Source: Streptomyces dysideae (GTDB lineage: Bacteria > Actinomycetota > Actinomycetes > Streptomycetales > Streptomycetaceae). Taken from it: a stretch of 64,000 nt of DNA. The DNA is taken from NCBI RefSeq assembly GCF_001514305.1, contig NZ_KQ949106.1, forward strand, positions 63,967-127,966, written 5' to 3'. The notes beneath the pieces are model-generated. The model made no database searches. It was given only the letters and a program-made list of their open reading frames with translations, and was not told the DNA's origin. The stretch's first letter is position 1. Each line of letters begins with the position of its first letter. Shown in pieces: positions 1 to 7,413 of this stretch. Position numbers and translations under genes: made by a program.

Positions 1-37
1 GCAGCTGCGACTGCTGACCGCCGGGGTCGCCGGGTGA
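1..37 (+). CDS. 3' tail of an upstream gene (partial)
   Basis: A frame open from the window edge reads QLRLLTAGVAG and stops at a TGA at 35-37, five bases before the start codon of the next (decayed) gene. A leucine-rich tail followed closely by another start fits the end of a real upstream gene, for example the last helix of a regulator or enzyme, but eleven residues do not identify a family. Low confidence because any short open stretch at a window edge can look like this. Confidence 0.3.
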   Translation, partial: QLRLLTAGVAG

Positions 38-41
38 CCGT

Positions 42-485
42 ATGACGACGGATGCGACGGACGCATCCCATGCCTGGAAGCAGTGGCACGAGCAGCGCGA
101 CGGACAATCCGGACGGTCGACTTCCGGACATCCCCTGGGATCTGGTTGGCCGACGGCGACGCGGTGGTGCTGACAGCGGCCGAGGCGGACGAGCTCACCG
201 CGGGACGGGCGGTCCTTCGGCGCCGAGGTGCGACTCCCGGCCGATCCCGGGCCGGTACGCCGGGCCCGGTGGGGTGCGGGGAGCGCGCCGGCTGGTGGTG
301 CTGGTACGCGAAGGGGAGTGCGGCGTACGCGACTTCGACCCCGCGGCGTCGAGGCCACGCCCTACTGGTGTCGGTGCAGGCCGACGGTTCGCCGGGCTTT
401 CGCCGGCCACTTCATCTGTCCTTTCCCGCCACCGGGGAACACCCCGGGGGTCGCCGTCGCCGCGGGGGAACGCGACCTGCGCTGA
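42..485 (+). pseudogene. Decayed DUF1684 family gene
   Basis: No single frame is a convincing protein, but pieces of one family are recognisable in order across all three frames. ATG 42 opens MTTDATDASHAWKQWHEQRD. DNPDGRLPDIP follows in a second frame and LADGDAVVLTAAEADEL in a third. LVVLVREGECGVRDFDPAA is next, and the C-terminal signature FICPFPPPGN followed by VAVAAGERDLR ends at TGA 485. These match the DUF1684 family, whose intact members are roughly 250 residues or more. Here the middle is largely missing between the TPY region and the FICPFPPP motif, and at least four frame changes are needed. The gene is therefore called a pseudogene with an internal deletion. The function of the family is unknown to me. 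Assembly error could explain one frameshift but not this many. Confidence 0.72.
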
Positions 486-717
486 CGGCGAACTCGGTGG
501 TGGACCCGCATAGATGGTTCAGGACTCGTTAAGATCGTTCAACGGTTGACGGCCGAAAGGCGCCCTTGCGCGCAGCGGTCGTACGGCCGAATACTCCCCC
601 ACAGCGCTTGTCAGGGGCACGGCGAGTTCGGAATCCGAACCAACCGGCTCCCTGGCTGCGCCTCACGGGCCCGAAACCCCACGAGGGCCCCCGACTTCCC
701 ATGTGGAGGAACGAAAA

Positions 718-1623
718 GTGAGGATCAAGCGCACCACCCCCCGCAGCGGTATCACGAGACGGACCCGGCTGATCGCCGTTTCCACCGGCCTCGTGGCCGC
801 GGCCGCGATCGCGATCCCCAGCGCGAACGCATCCGACACCCCCACCACCTTCAGCGCAGCCGAGCTCAAGAGCGCCGGCGGCGCTGTGCTGCAGGCAGAC
901 GTCCCGGGCACCGCGTGGGCCGTCGACAGCAAGACCAACCGCCTTGTCGTCACCGTCGACAGCACGGTCTCCAAGGCCGAGATCGCGCAGATCAAGGAGC
1001 AGGCGGGCGCCAACGCCGACGCCCTCACGATCAAGCGGACCAACGGCAAGTTCAGCAAGTTCATCCAGGGCGGCGACGCCATCTATGCGAGCAGCTGGCG
1101 CTGCTCCCTCGGCTTCAACGTGCAGGACAGCAGCGGCAACCAGTACTTCCTGACCGCCGGTCACTGCACCGACGGCGCGGGCACCTGGTACTCCAACTCG
1201 GGCCGTACCTCGGTCATCGGCTCGACCGCCGGCTCGAGCTTCCCGGGCAACGACTACGGCATCGTGCGCTACAGCGGTTCCGTCAGCAGGCCCGGCACCG
1301 CGAACGGCGTGGACATCACCCGGGCGGCCACGCCGAGCGTGGGCACCACCGTCATCCGCGACGGCTCCACCACCGGTACGCACAGCGGCCGGGTCACCGC
1401 CCTGAACGCGACCGTCAACTACGGCGGCGGCGACATCGTCGGTGGTCTGATCCAGACCACCGTGTGCGCCGAGCCCGGCGACTCCGGTGGCTCGCTCTAC
1501 GGCAGCAACGGCACCGCGTACGGTCTGACCTCCGGCGGCAGCGGCAACTGCTCCTCCGGCGGTACGACCTTCTTCCAGCCGGTCACGGAGGCCCTCAGCG
1601 CCTACGGCGTCAGCGTCTACTAG
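718..1623 (+). CDS. Secreted serine protease, streptogrisin B-like (S1 family)
   Basis: A 301-residue secreted chymotrypsin-fold protease precursor. A basic N-terminus and hydrophobic stretch (residues about 20-40, ending PSANA) form the signal peptide. An alpha-lytic-type propeptide follows to about residue 115, then a mature domain starting near IQGGDAIYA. The catalytic triad is visible as His149 in TAGHC, Asp179 in NDYGIV and Ser256 in GDSGGS. Paired cysteines are typical of streptogrisins. The GTG at 718 is chosen over the in-frame GTG at 703 because GGAGGA at 705-710 lies seven bases upstream of it. A perfect hairpin terminator follows at 1681-1713. It probably acts outside the cell in nutrient protein degradation, with folding assisted by the propeptide. 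The second streptogrisin at 2959 is a paralogue with a longer propeptide. Confidence 0.93.
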   Translation: MRIKRTTPRSGITRRTRLIAVSTGLVAAAAIAIPSANASDTPTTFSAAELKSAGGAVLQADVPGTAWAVDSKTNRLVVTVDSTVSKAEIAQIKEQAGANADALTIKRTNGKFSKFIQGGDAIYASSWRCSLGFNVQDSSGNQYFLTAGHCTDGAGTWYSNSGRTSVIGSTAGSSFPGNDYGIVRYSGSVSRPGTANGVDITRAATPSVGTTVIRDGSTTGTHSGRVTALNATVNYGGGDIVGGLIQTTVCAEPGDSGGSLYGSNGTAYGLTSGGSGNCSSGGTTFFQPVTEALSAYGVSVY

Positions 1624-1680
1624 ACCCGGGACGCGTCATCGGCACCCGCATGACCTGACCTGCAGCCGGCAGCAGCAGGT

Positions 1681-1713
1681 GAGCCCCCGCACGCAACCGG
1701 CGTGCGGGGGCTC
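1681..1713 (+). terminator. Hairpin terminator after the streptogrisin B-like gene
   Basis: A perfect 14-bp stem (1681-1694 with 1700-1713, GAGCCCCCGCACGC arm) closes a 5-nt loop 58 bp after the protease stop. There is no strong T-tract, as is common for Streptomyces hairpin terminators. Confidence 0.8.
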
Positions 1714-1809
1714 GCCCTTGTACGGACCCGGGGTTACCGTCGAAGGACGCCAGGAACGTACAAGCACCTGACGCACCTGATGCGCCCACGTCGGACCCTG
1801 GGGGCCGTG

Positions 1810-2682
1810 ATGGTCGAGGAACTGGTGGCGGCGGGAGTGACTCTCGCGTCCGTCGGAACGGTGTACGTGATGGCGGCGGCCCGGGTCGTCAAACAGTACG
1901 AGCGAGGCGTGGTGTTCCGGCTCGGCAAGCTCCGGTCCCAGGTGCGCGGGCCCGGGTTCACCCTGATCGTCCCGGCCGTGGACCGGCTGCACAAAGTCAA
2001 CATGCAGATCGTGACGATGCCGGTGCCGGCCCAGGAGGGCATCACCCGGGACAACGTCACGGTGCGGGTCGACGCCGTCGTCTACTTCAAGGTGGTCGAC
2101 GCGTCCGACGCGCTCGTGCAGGTCGAGGACTACCGCTTCGCGGTCTCGCAGATGGCGCAGACCTCGCTGCGGTCCATCATCGGCAAGAGCGATCTGGACG
2201 ATCTGCTGTCCAACCGCGAAAAGCTCAACCAGGGCCTGGAGTTGATGATCGACAGCCCGGCGATCGGCTGGGGTGTGCAGATCGACCGGGTCGAGATCAA
2301 GGACGTGTCCCTGCCCGAGACGATGAAGCGGTCGATGGCCCGGCAGGCCGAGGCGGACCGGGAGCGGCGGGCCCGGATCATCAACGCCGACGCCGAGCTC
2401 CAGGCCTCGAAGAAGCTGGCCGAGGCCGCACAGGAGATGGCCGAGACGCCTTCCGCGCTCCAGTTGCGGCTGCTGCAGACGGTGATGGCGGTGGCGGCCG
2501 AGAAGAACTCCACGCTGGTACTGCCGATTCCGGTGGAGCTGCTGCGGTTCCTGGAGAAGGGGGCGCAGGCACCGTCCGCGGGGCCGCGGGCGGTGAGGGG
2601 GCAACCGGCGTCGGAGCAACTTCCGCCCGCTGAAGCAGACTCGGGGCCGGATGCGCAAGGGGCGAATTCAGGACAGGCGTAG
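1810..2682 (+). CDS. Slipin / SPFH (band 7) domain membrane protein
   Basis: About 290 residues. A single N-terminal hydrophobic segment (residues about 1-20) is followed by an SPFH/band 7 domain (KQYERGVVFRLGK, RGPGFTLIVP, VRVDAVVYFKVVD), then a charged helical stretch (RQAEADRERRARIINADAE) typical of stomatin/slipin coiled coils. A proline/alanine-rich tail ends the protein. Slipins are thought to scaffold membrane microdomains and often pair with NfeD proteins, but none is seen here. Start ATG 1810 has a G-rich ribosome site just upstream; ATG 1780 is an in-frame alternative adding ten residues. It lies between two secreted-protease genes with a terminator upstream, so it is probably its own transcription unit. 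Confidence 0.85.
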   Translation: MVEELVAAGVTLASVGTVYVMAAARVVKQYERGVVFRLGKLRSQVRGPGFTLIVPAVDRLHKVNMQIVTMPVPAQEGITRDNVTVRVDAVVYFKVVDASDALVQVEDYRFAVSQMAQTSLRSIIGKSDLDDLLSNREKLNQGLELMIDSPAIGWGVQIDRVEIKDVSLPETMKRSMARQAEADRERRARIINADAELQASKKLAEAAQEMAETPSALQLRLLQTVMAVAAEKNSTLVLPIPVELLRFLEKGAQAPSAGPRAVRGQPASEQLPPAEADSGPDAQGANSGQA

Positions 2683-2958
2683 ACCGCACTCCATGGTGAT
2701 GAGTTACTCGCCCGTAGTGTTTGCAGTGCGAAGATGCCTGGTGTGACTGTGCACGGTCAAAACTAGGGGGGCGCGCAACCGCGTTCTACGCGCGTCCGGA
2801 AGTCGACCTTGTGTGCCCCCTGCAGGCCTCGGAATAGTGAGCGTTGTTCAACCGGCGCTGACGCGGCTTTTGTTGTATGCCGTCCCCCGCGCCGTACGCC
2901 TTCCGGCTCGCGAGGTCCCCACAACCTCCCGGGCCGACCCCCCACAGGAGGACGTGAG

Positions 2959-4041
2959 TTGAAGCACCGACGCATACCCAAGCGGCGTGCAGCCGTGGCA
3001 GGTGCGGGCATCGCCGCACTGGTCGCCGCGGGAGTCACCTTCCAGACTGCGAACGCCAGTGAGCCCGTGCAGACCTCCGCGCCCGAGACCCTGTCGGTCG
3101 CGGCGGCCGGAAAGCTCGCCTCGACGCTCGCCAAGGACCTCGGCGCCGACGCCGCGGGCACCTACTACGACGCCACGGCCAGGAACCTCGTGGTGAACGT
3201 CCTCGACGAGGGCGCGGCCGAGACCGTCGAGGCGGCCGGCGCCAAGGCGAGGGTCGTCGCGAACTCCCTCGCCGAGATCAAGAGCGCCCGTACGACGCTC
3301 AAGCAGGACGCGACCATTCCCGGCACCTCCTGGGTGACGGACCCGACGACCAACAAGGTCGTCGTCACCGCCGACCGCACGGTCTCGAAGGCCGAGATGG
3401 CCAAGCTGACCGACGTCGTCGACGGGCTCGGCACGGTGGTCGAACTCAAGACGACGAAGGGGGAGTTCAAGCCCTTCATCGCGGGCGGCGACGCGATCAC
3501 CGGCGGTGGCGGGCGCTGCTCGCTCGGCTTCAACGTGGTCAAGGGCGGCGAGCCGTTCTTCCTGACCGCCGGACACTGCACCGAGTCCATCTCCACCTGG
3601 TCCGACTCCAGCGGCACGGAGATCGGCACCAACGAGGTGTCCAGCTTCCCGGACAACGACTACGGCCTGGTCAAGTACACGGCCGAGGTCGACCACCCGA
3701 GCGAGGTCAACCTCTACAACGGGTCCGCGCAGGCGATCTCGGGTGCGGCGGAGGCGACCGTCGGCATGGAGGTCACCCGCAGCGGTTCGACGACGCAGGT
3801 GCACGACGGTACGGTCACCGGTCTTGACGCCACCGTGAACTACGGCAGCGGTGACATCGTCAACGGCCTGATCCAGACCGACGTCTGCGCCGAGCCCGGT
3901 GACAGTGGCGGGGCGCTGTTCTCGGGCAGCGACGCGATCGGACTCACGTCCGGTGGCAGCGGTGACTGCACCTCCGGTGGGGAGACCTTCTTCCAGCCGG
4001 TGACGGAGGCGCTGTCGGCGACGGGGACCGAGATCGGCTGA
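2959..4041 (+). CDS. Secreted serine protease, streptogrisin D-like (S1 family)
   Basis: A 360-residue precursor starting at TTG 2959, chosen because AGGAGG at 2947-2952 sits six bases upstream. The protein begins LKHRRIPKRRAA, which aligns with known streptogrisin precursors. The signal peptide ends near TANAS, and a long alpha-lytic-type propeptide (about residues 35-170) precedes the protease domain at IAGGDAITGGGGRCSLGFN. The triad is His206 (TAGHC), Asp234 (NDYGLV) and Ser316 (GDSGGA). The mature domain resembles streptogrisin D from memory. The enzyme is extracellular and propeptide-dependent. A perfect 12-bp hairpin terminator follows at 4061-4092. Relative to the upstream paralogue it has a longer propeptide and lacks any carbohydrate-binding tail. 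Confidence 0.93.
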   Translation: MKHRRIPKRRAAVAGAGIAALVAAGVTFQTANASEPVQTSAPETLSVAAAGKLASTLAKDLGADAAGTYYDATARNLVVNVLDEGAAETVEAAGAKARVVANSLAEIKSARTTLKQDATIPGTSWVTDPTTNKVVVTADRTVSKAEMAKLTDVVDGLGTVVELKTTKGEFKPFIAGGDAITGGGGRCSLGFNVVKGGEPFFLTAGHCTESISTWSDSSGTEIGTNEVSSFPDNDYGLVKYTAEVDHPSEVNLYNGSAQAISGAAEATVGMEVTRSGSTTQVHDGTVTGLDATVNYGSGDIVNGLIQTDVCAEPGDSGGALFSGSDAIGLTSGGSGDCTSGGETFFQPVTEALSATGTEIG

Positions 4042-4060
4042 CGCCGCCGGTAACCGTGTG

Positions 4061-4092
4061 AAGTCCCGCCCCGCGTGCGAGGGGCGGGACTT
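4061..4092 (+). terminator. Hairpin terminator after the streptogrisin D-like gene
   Basis: A perfect 12-bp stem (AAGTCCCGCCCC at 4061-4072 with 4081-4092) and an 8-nt loop, followed by a T-rich run (TTTCGTTTTCT). It lies 20 bp after the stop and is a strong intrinsic terminator candidate. Confidence 0.85.
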
Positions 4093-4439
4093 TCGTTTTC
4101 TCACCCGCAGCCACCCGTGCGGGTTTCGTGGTCGGCTGCGTCGCCTGATCGGTCCGTGCAGTCGTGGACTCCGCACCGCCGCACCACATCGCGGGACGCC
4201 ATCCTGTGCCGCCGGTGCCCACCCAGCCGTGCGGCCGGTCGTGCGCCTGTGTCCGTCCCCCTGTGGGCCGTTCCGCCCTCCACGCTCGCTCACCCCTCCC
4301 CACCCGTCCCCGGGACCTTCGGCCCCGCCCCCCAGCGGGACCTTCTTCCCGTAGGTAGGGCCCTTCTCATGCCCCGGCGGGTCCGTCTTGGCGTTCGAAT
4401 GGGGACGTAGGCGGAGGTCGTGACGGAAGAGGGGCTGCC
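4093..4439. other. Intergenic region upstream of adhE
   Basis: About 350 bp between the protease terminator and adhE. It must hold the adhE promoter, but I see no clear palindromic operator or convincing -35/-10 pair. Open frames here are short, lack ribosome sites and look like GC-rich noise. Confidence 0.5.
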
Positions 4440-7034
4440 ATGCAGGTCGGGGACCAGGTGGACGTGCTGGTGGAAGGTGCCGTGGCTGCGCTTCGGCGGT
4501 TCGAGGCGTATGACCAGGAGCAGGTCGATCACATCGTCAAGAAGGCCTCGCTCGCCGCCCTCGCCGCACACGGGGAACTGGCGCGGATGGCGGTGGAGGA
4601 GACCGGGCGCGGGCTCTTCGAGGACAAGGCCGTCAAGAACATCTTCGCCTGCGAGCACGTGACCCACTCGATGCGTGGCCTGCGGACCGTCGGGGTCGTT
4701 CACCGTGACGAGCTCAACGGTGTCACCGAGATCGCCGAACCGGTCGGTGTCGTCTGTGCGATGACGCCGGTGACCAATCCGACCTCGACGACGGTGTTCA
4801 AGGCGCTGATCGCCCTCAAGACCCGCAATCCGATCGTCTTCGCCTTCCACCCCAACGCCCAGCGCTGCTCCGCCGAGGCCGCCCGGATCGTACGGGACGC
4901 CGCGATCGAGGCCGGGGCGCCGGAGGGGTGTGTGCAGTGGATCGAGGAGCCCTCGATGGAGGCCACCCGGTTGCTGATGCACCACGAGGACGTCTCCACC
5001 ATCCTCGCCACCGGCGGCAACAGCATGGTCCGTGCCGCCTACTCCTGCGGAAAGCCCGCCCTCGGCGTCGGCGCCGGGAACGTACCCGCCTATGTCGCGG
5101 CCGACGCCGACCTGGGGCGCGCGATCCATGACGTCGTTCTCTCCAAGGCCTTCGACAACGGCATGATCTGCGCCTCCGAGCAGGCCGTCATCCTGGACAC
5201 GGAGGTGTACGAGGCCGGGATCGCCGAGCTGAAGCGGCTCAACGCCCATGTCGTCACCGCGGCAGAGAAGGCCAAGCTCGAGGAGTTCCTCTTCGGCGTC
5301 GGCGCGCACGGCGCCAACTGCGCGCAGGCCAAACTGAATTCGGCTGTCGTCGGGAAGACCGCGGCGTGGATCGCCGAGCAGGCCGGGTTCACCGTGCCCG
5401 ACGACACCTCCGTCCTCGTCGCCGAATGCGCGGAGGTCGGCGAGCGGGAGCCGCTGACCCGGGAGAAGCTGTCGCCGGTGCTCGCGGCGCTCAGGGCGTC
5501 CTCGACCCGGCACGGCATCGAACTGTCCGCCCAGATGGTCGAGTTCGACGGGCTCGGGCACTCCGCCGCGATCCACACCGAGAGCGAGGAACTGGCCGAG
5601 GAGTTCGGCAAGCGGGTCAAGGCGATCCGGGTCATCGTCAACGCGCCCTCCAGCCTCGGCGGGATCGGCAGCGTCTACAACGCCTTCCTGCCGTCGCTGA
5701 CCCTGGGCTGCGGGTCGTACGGCCACAACTCGGTGTCCGACAACATCTCCGCGGTCAACCTGCTCAACATCAAGCGGATCGGGCGGCGCAACAACAACAT
5801 GCAGTGGTACAAGGTCCCGCCGAAGATCTACTTCGAGCGCAACGCCCTCCGCTATCTGAAGTCGATGCCGGACGTGCACCGCGTCACCCTCGTCACCGAC
5901 CGCACGATGGAGCAGCTCGGCTTCGTCCGCAAGGTCACCGAGATCCTCGACTCCCGCGAGGAGCCGGTCACCCTGCAGTTCATCGACAACGTCGAGCCCA
6001 ACCCGGAGCTGGCCACCGTACGGGCGGGCGCCGCCGCGATGCGGGACTTCGAGCCGGACACGATCATCGCGCTCGGCGGCGGTTCGCCGATGGACGCGGC
6101 GAAGATCATGTGGCTGATGTACGAGAGGCCCGAGGTCGAGTTCGCGGACACCAAGGAGAAGTTCTTCGACATCAGGAAGAGGGCCTACAAATTCCCTCGG
6201 CTGGGGCAGAAGGCGCAGCTCGTCGCCATTCCGACCACCTCCGGCACCGGCTCGGAGGTCACCCCCTTCGCGGTCATCTCCGACCCCGAGGCCGCCCAGA
6301 AGTATCCGCTCGCCGACTACGCCCTCACCCCGGACGTGGCGATCGTCGACCCGGTGCTCGCGATGAACCTCCCGCCGACGGTGACCGCCGACTCCGGCTT
6401 CGACGCGCTGACGCACGCGACCGAGGCGTATGTGTCCGTGTACGCCAGCGACTTCACCGACGGGCAGTGCCTGCAGGCGATCCGGCTGATCTTCGAGAAC
6501 CTGGAGGACTGCGTGAAGGTCGGCGCCAAGGCGCCCCACGCGCGGGAGCGGATGCACAACGCGTCGACCATCGCGGGCATGGCCTTCGCCAACTCCTTCC
6601 TCGGCCTGGTCCACGCCATGGCGCACACCCTGGGCAACACCTTCCAGGTCGCCCACGGCCGCACCAACGCGCTCCTCCTCCCGCACGTCATCCGCCACAA
6701 CGGCACGGTCACCCACAAGGCGACCCCGTGGCCGAAGGCCGAGACCTACCGCGCCCCCGAGCGCTACCAGGACATCGCCCGCATGCTGGGCCTGCCGGCC
6801 GCGACCCCGGAGGAGGGTGTGGAGTCGTACGCCCGGGCGGTCGAGGACCTGCGCGAGCGGTGCGGGATCCCGGCTTCCTTCCAGGAAGCGGGAGTCGACG
6901 AGGAGGCCTTCATCAGGGCCGTCCCGCAGCAGGCGCTCAACGCCTACGCCGACCAGTGCGCGCCGGCCAACCCGCGGATGCCGATGATCGACGAGATGCA
7001 GGGGTTGATGCGGAAGGCGTACTACGGCGGTTGA
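4440..7034 (+). CDS. adhE: Bifunctional acetaldehyde-CoA / alcohol dehydrogenase AdhE
   Basis: 864 residues, the usual AdhE length. The N-terminal half (about 1-440) is a CoA-acylating aldehyde dehydrogenase with the active-site cysteine at 244 in FDNGMICASEQ. The C-terminal half (about 460-864) is an iron-dependent alcohol dehydrogenase with a nucleotide-binding GGGSPMDAAK and metal-site histidines around GLVHAMAHTLG. It reduces acetyl-CoA through acetaldehyde to ethanol with two NADH, or runs in reverse; in other bacteria the protein forms spirosome filaments. The start ATG has AGAGGGG about five bases upstream. A fermentation enzyme in an aerobe suggests a role in redox balance under oxygen limitation. 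It is monocistronic, with a terminator at 7063-7094. Confidence 0.95.
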   Translation: MQVGDQVDVLVEGAVAALRRFEAYDQEQVDHIVKKASLAALAAHGELARMAVEETGRGLFEDKAVKNIFACEHVTHSMRGLRTVGVVHRDELNGVTEIAEPVGVVCAMTPVTNPTSTTVFKALIALKTRNPIVFAFHPNAQRCSAEAARIVRDAAIEAGAPEGCVQWIEEPSMEATRLLMHHEDVSTILATGGNSMVRAAYSCGKPALGVGAGNVPAYVAADADLGRAIHDVVLSKAFDNGMICASEQAVILDTEVYEAGIAELKRLNAHVVTAAEKAKLEEFLFGVGAHGANCAQAKLNSAVVGKTAAWIAEQAGFTVPDDTSVLVAECAEVGEREPLTREKLSPVLAALRASSTRHGIELSAQMVEFDGLGHSAAIHTESEELAEEFGKRVKAIRVIVNAPSSLGGIGSVYNAFLPSLTLGCGSYGHNSVSDNISAVNLLNIKRIGRRNNNMQWYKVPPKIYFERNALRYLKSMPDVHRVTLVTDRTMEQLGFVRKVTEILDSREEPVTLQFIDNVEPNPELATVRAGAAAMRDFEPDTIIALGGGSPMDAAKIMWLMYERPEVEFADTKEKFFDIRKRAYKFPRLGQKAQLVAIPTTSGTGSEVTPFAVISDPEAAQKYPLADYALTPDVAIVDPVLAMNLPPTVTADSGFDALTHATEAYVSVYASDFTDGQCLQAIRLIFENLEDCVKVGAKAPHARERMHNASTIAGMAFANSFLGLVHAMAHTLGNTFQVAHGRTNALLLPHVIRHNGTVTHKATPWPKAETYRAPERYQDIARMLGLPAATPEEGVESYARAVEDLRERCGIPASFQEAGVDEEAFIRAVPQQALNAYADQCAPANPRMPMIDEMQGLMRKAYYGG

Positions 7035-7062
7035 GCCAGGCGTACGTCAGAGGTACGCCGGT

Positions 7063-7094
7063 GAGCCGGGCCCCACGCCGGAGGCCCGGCTCAC
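7063..7094 (+). terminator. Hairpin terminator after adhE
   Basis: An 11-bp perfect stem (TGAGCCGGGCC at 7063-7073 with 7084-7094) and a 10-nt loop, 28 bp after the adhE stop. It touches the end of the small convergent frame on the minus strand, so it may serve both strands. Confidence 0.75.
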
Positions 7095-7324
7095 TCACGC
7101 GTCGGCGGGCGATCGAGCGAGCCGCTCAGGAGCGTGCCCGCGCCGACCGCGGAGACGGTCAGGGCGCCGAGGCCCCAGAGGGCGGCGAAGCTGCCCGGCA
7201 GCGCGCCCAGGACCGGCCCGCACTCGAGCTGGTCGGCGTCCGGAGGGCGGTCACACCGATCACCGGCAGCGTGGCCCGCGGGGCGTTTGCGCAGGTGGGA
7301 CAGGGTCGAACGGATGTCGCGCAT
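7091..7324 (-). CDS. Small putative membrane protein (hypothetical)
   Basis: A 77-residue frame with a polar basic N-terminal half (MRDIRSTLSHLRKRP) and one hydrophobic segment near residues 46-68 (FAALWGLGALTVSAVGAGTL), so it is possibly a single-pass membrane protein. It converges on adhE and diverges from dnaE2; its start lies inside an imperfect LexA-like box at 7317-7332. No good ribosome-binding site is visible upstream of the ATG, so translation might be leaderless or the frame may not be a gene. The ordered hydrophobic segment is the main reason for keeping it. No family recognised. Confidence 0.42.
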   Translation of the reverse strand: MRDIRSTLSHLRKRPAGHAAGDRCDRPPDADQLECGPVLGALPGSFAALWGLGALTVSAVGAGTLLSGSLDRPPTRE

Positions 7325-7332
7325 GTGTTCGA
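7317..7332. promoter_or_regulatory. Imperfect LexA (SOS) box
   Basis: TCGCGC-ATGT-GTTCGA. The right half is perfect for the actinobacterial SOS consensus TCGAAC-N4-GTTCGA, and the left half matches four of six positions. A lone perfect left half TCGAAC sits just upstream at 7306-7311. It lies in the shared region upstream of dnaE2. Confidence 0.5.
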
Positions 7333-7362
7333 AAATTGGTCTATGGTGGGGGTGGGATAATT

Positions 7363-7378
7363 GGGAACAGATGTTCGA
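7363..7378. promoter_or_regulatory. LexA (SOS) box upstream of dnaE2
   Basis: GGGAAC-AGAT-GTTCGA keeps both GAAC and GTTC cores of the actinobacterial LexA site with the correct four-base spacer, and ends 35 bp before the dnaE2 GTG. A -10-like GATAAT at 7356-7361 abuts the box, so bound LexA would block this promoter. Confidence 0.78.
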
Positions 7379-7413
7379 GAGCCTGCTGGGGCTCGCAAGC
7401 GCGGGAGGTGCGT

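Noticed and set aside
4290..6716. A minus-strand frame of about 800 codons opposite adhE
   Set aside because: Antisense shadow produced by GC-rich codon usage; it has no recognisable domain and AdhE is certain on the plus strand.
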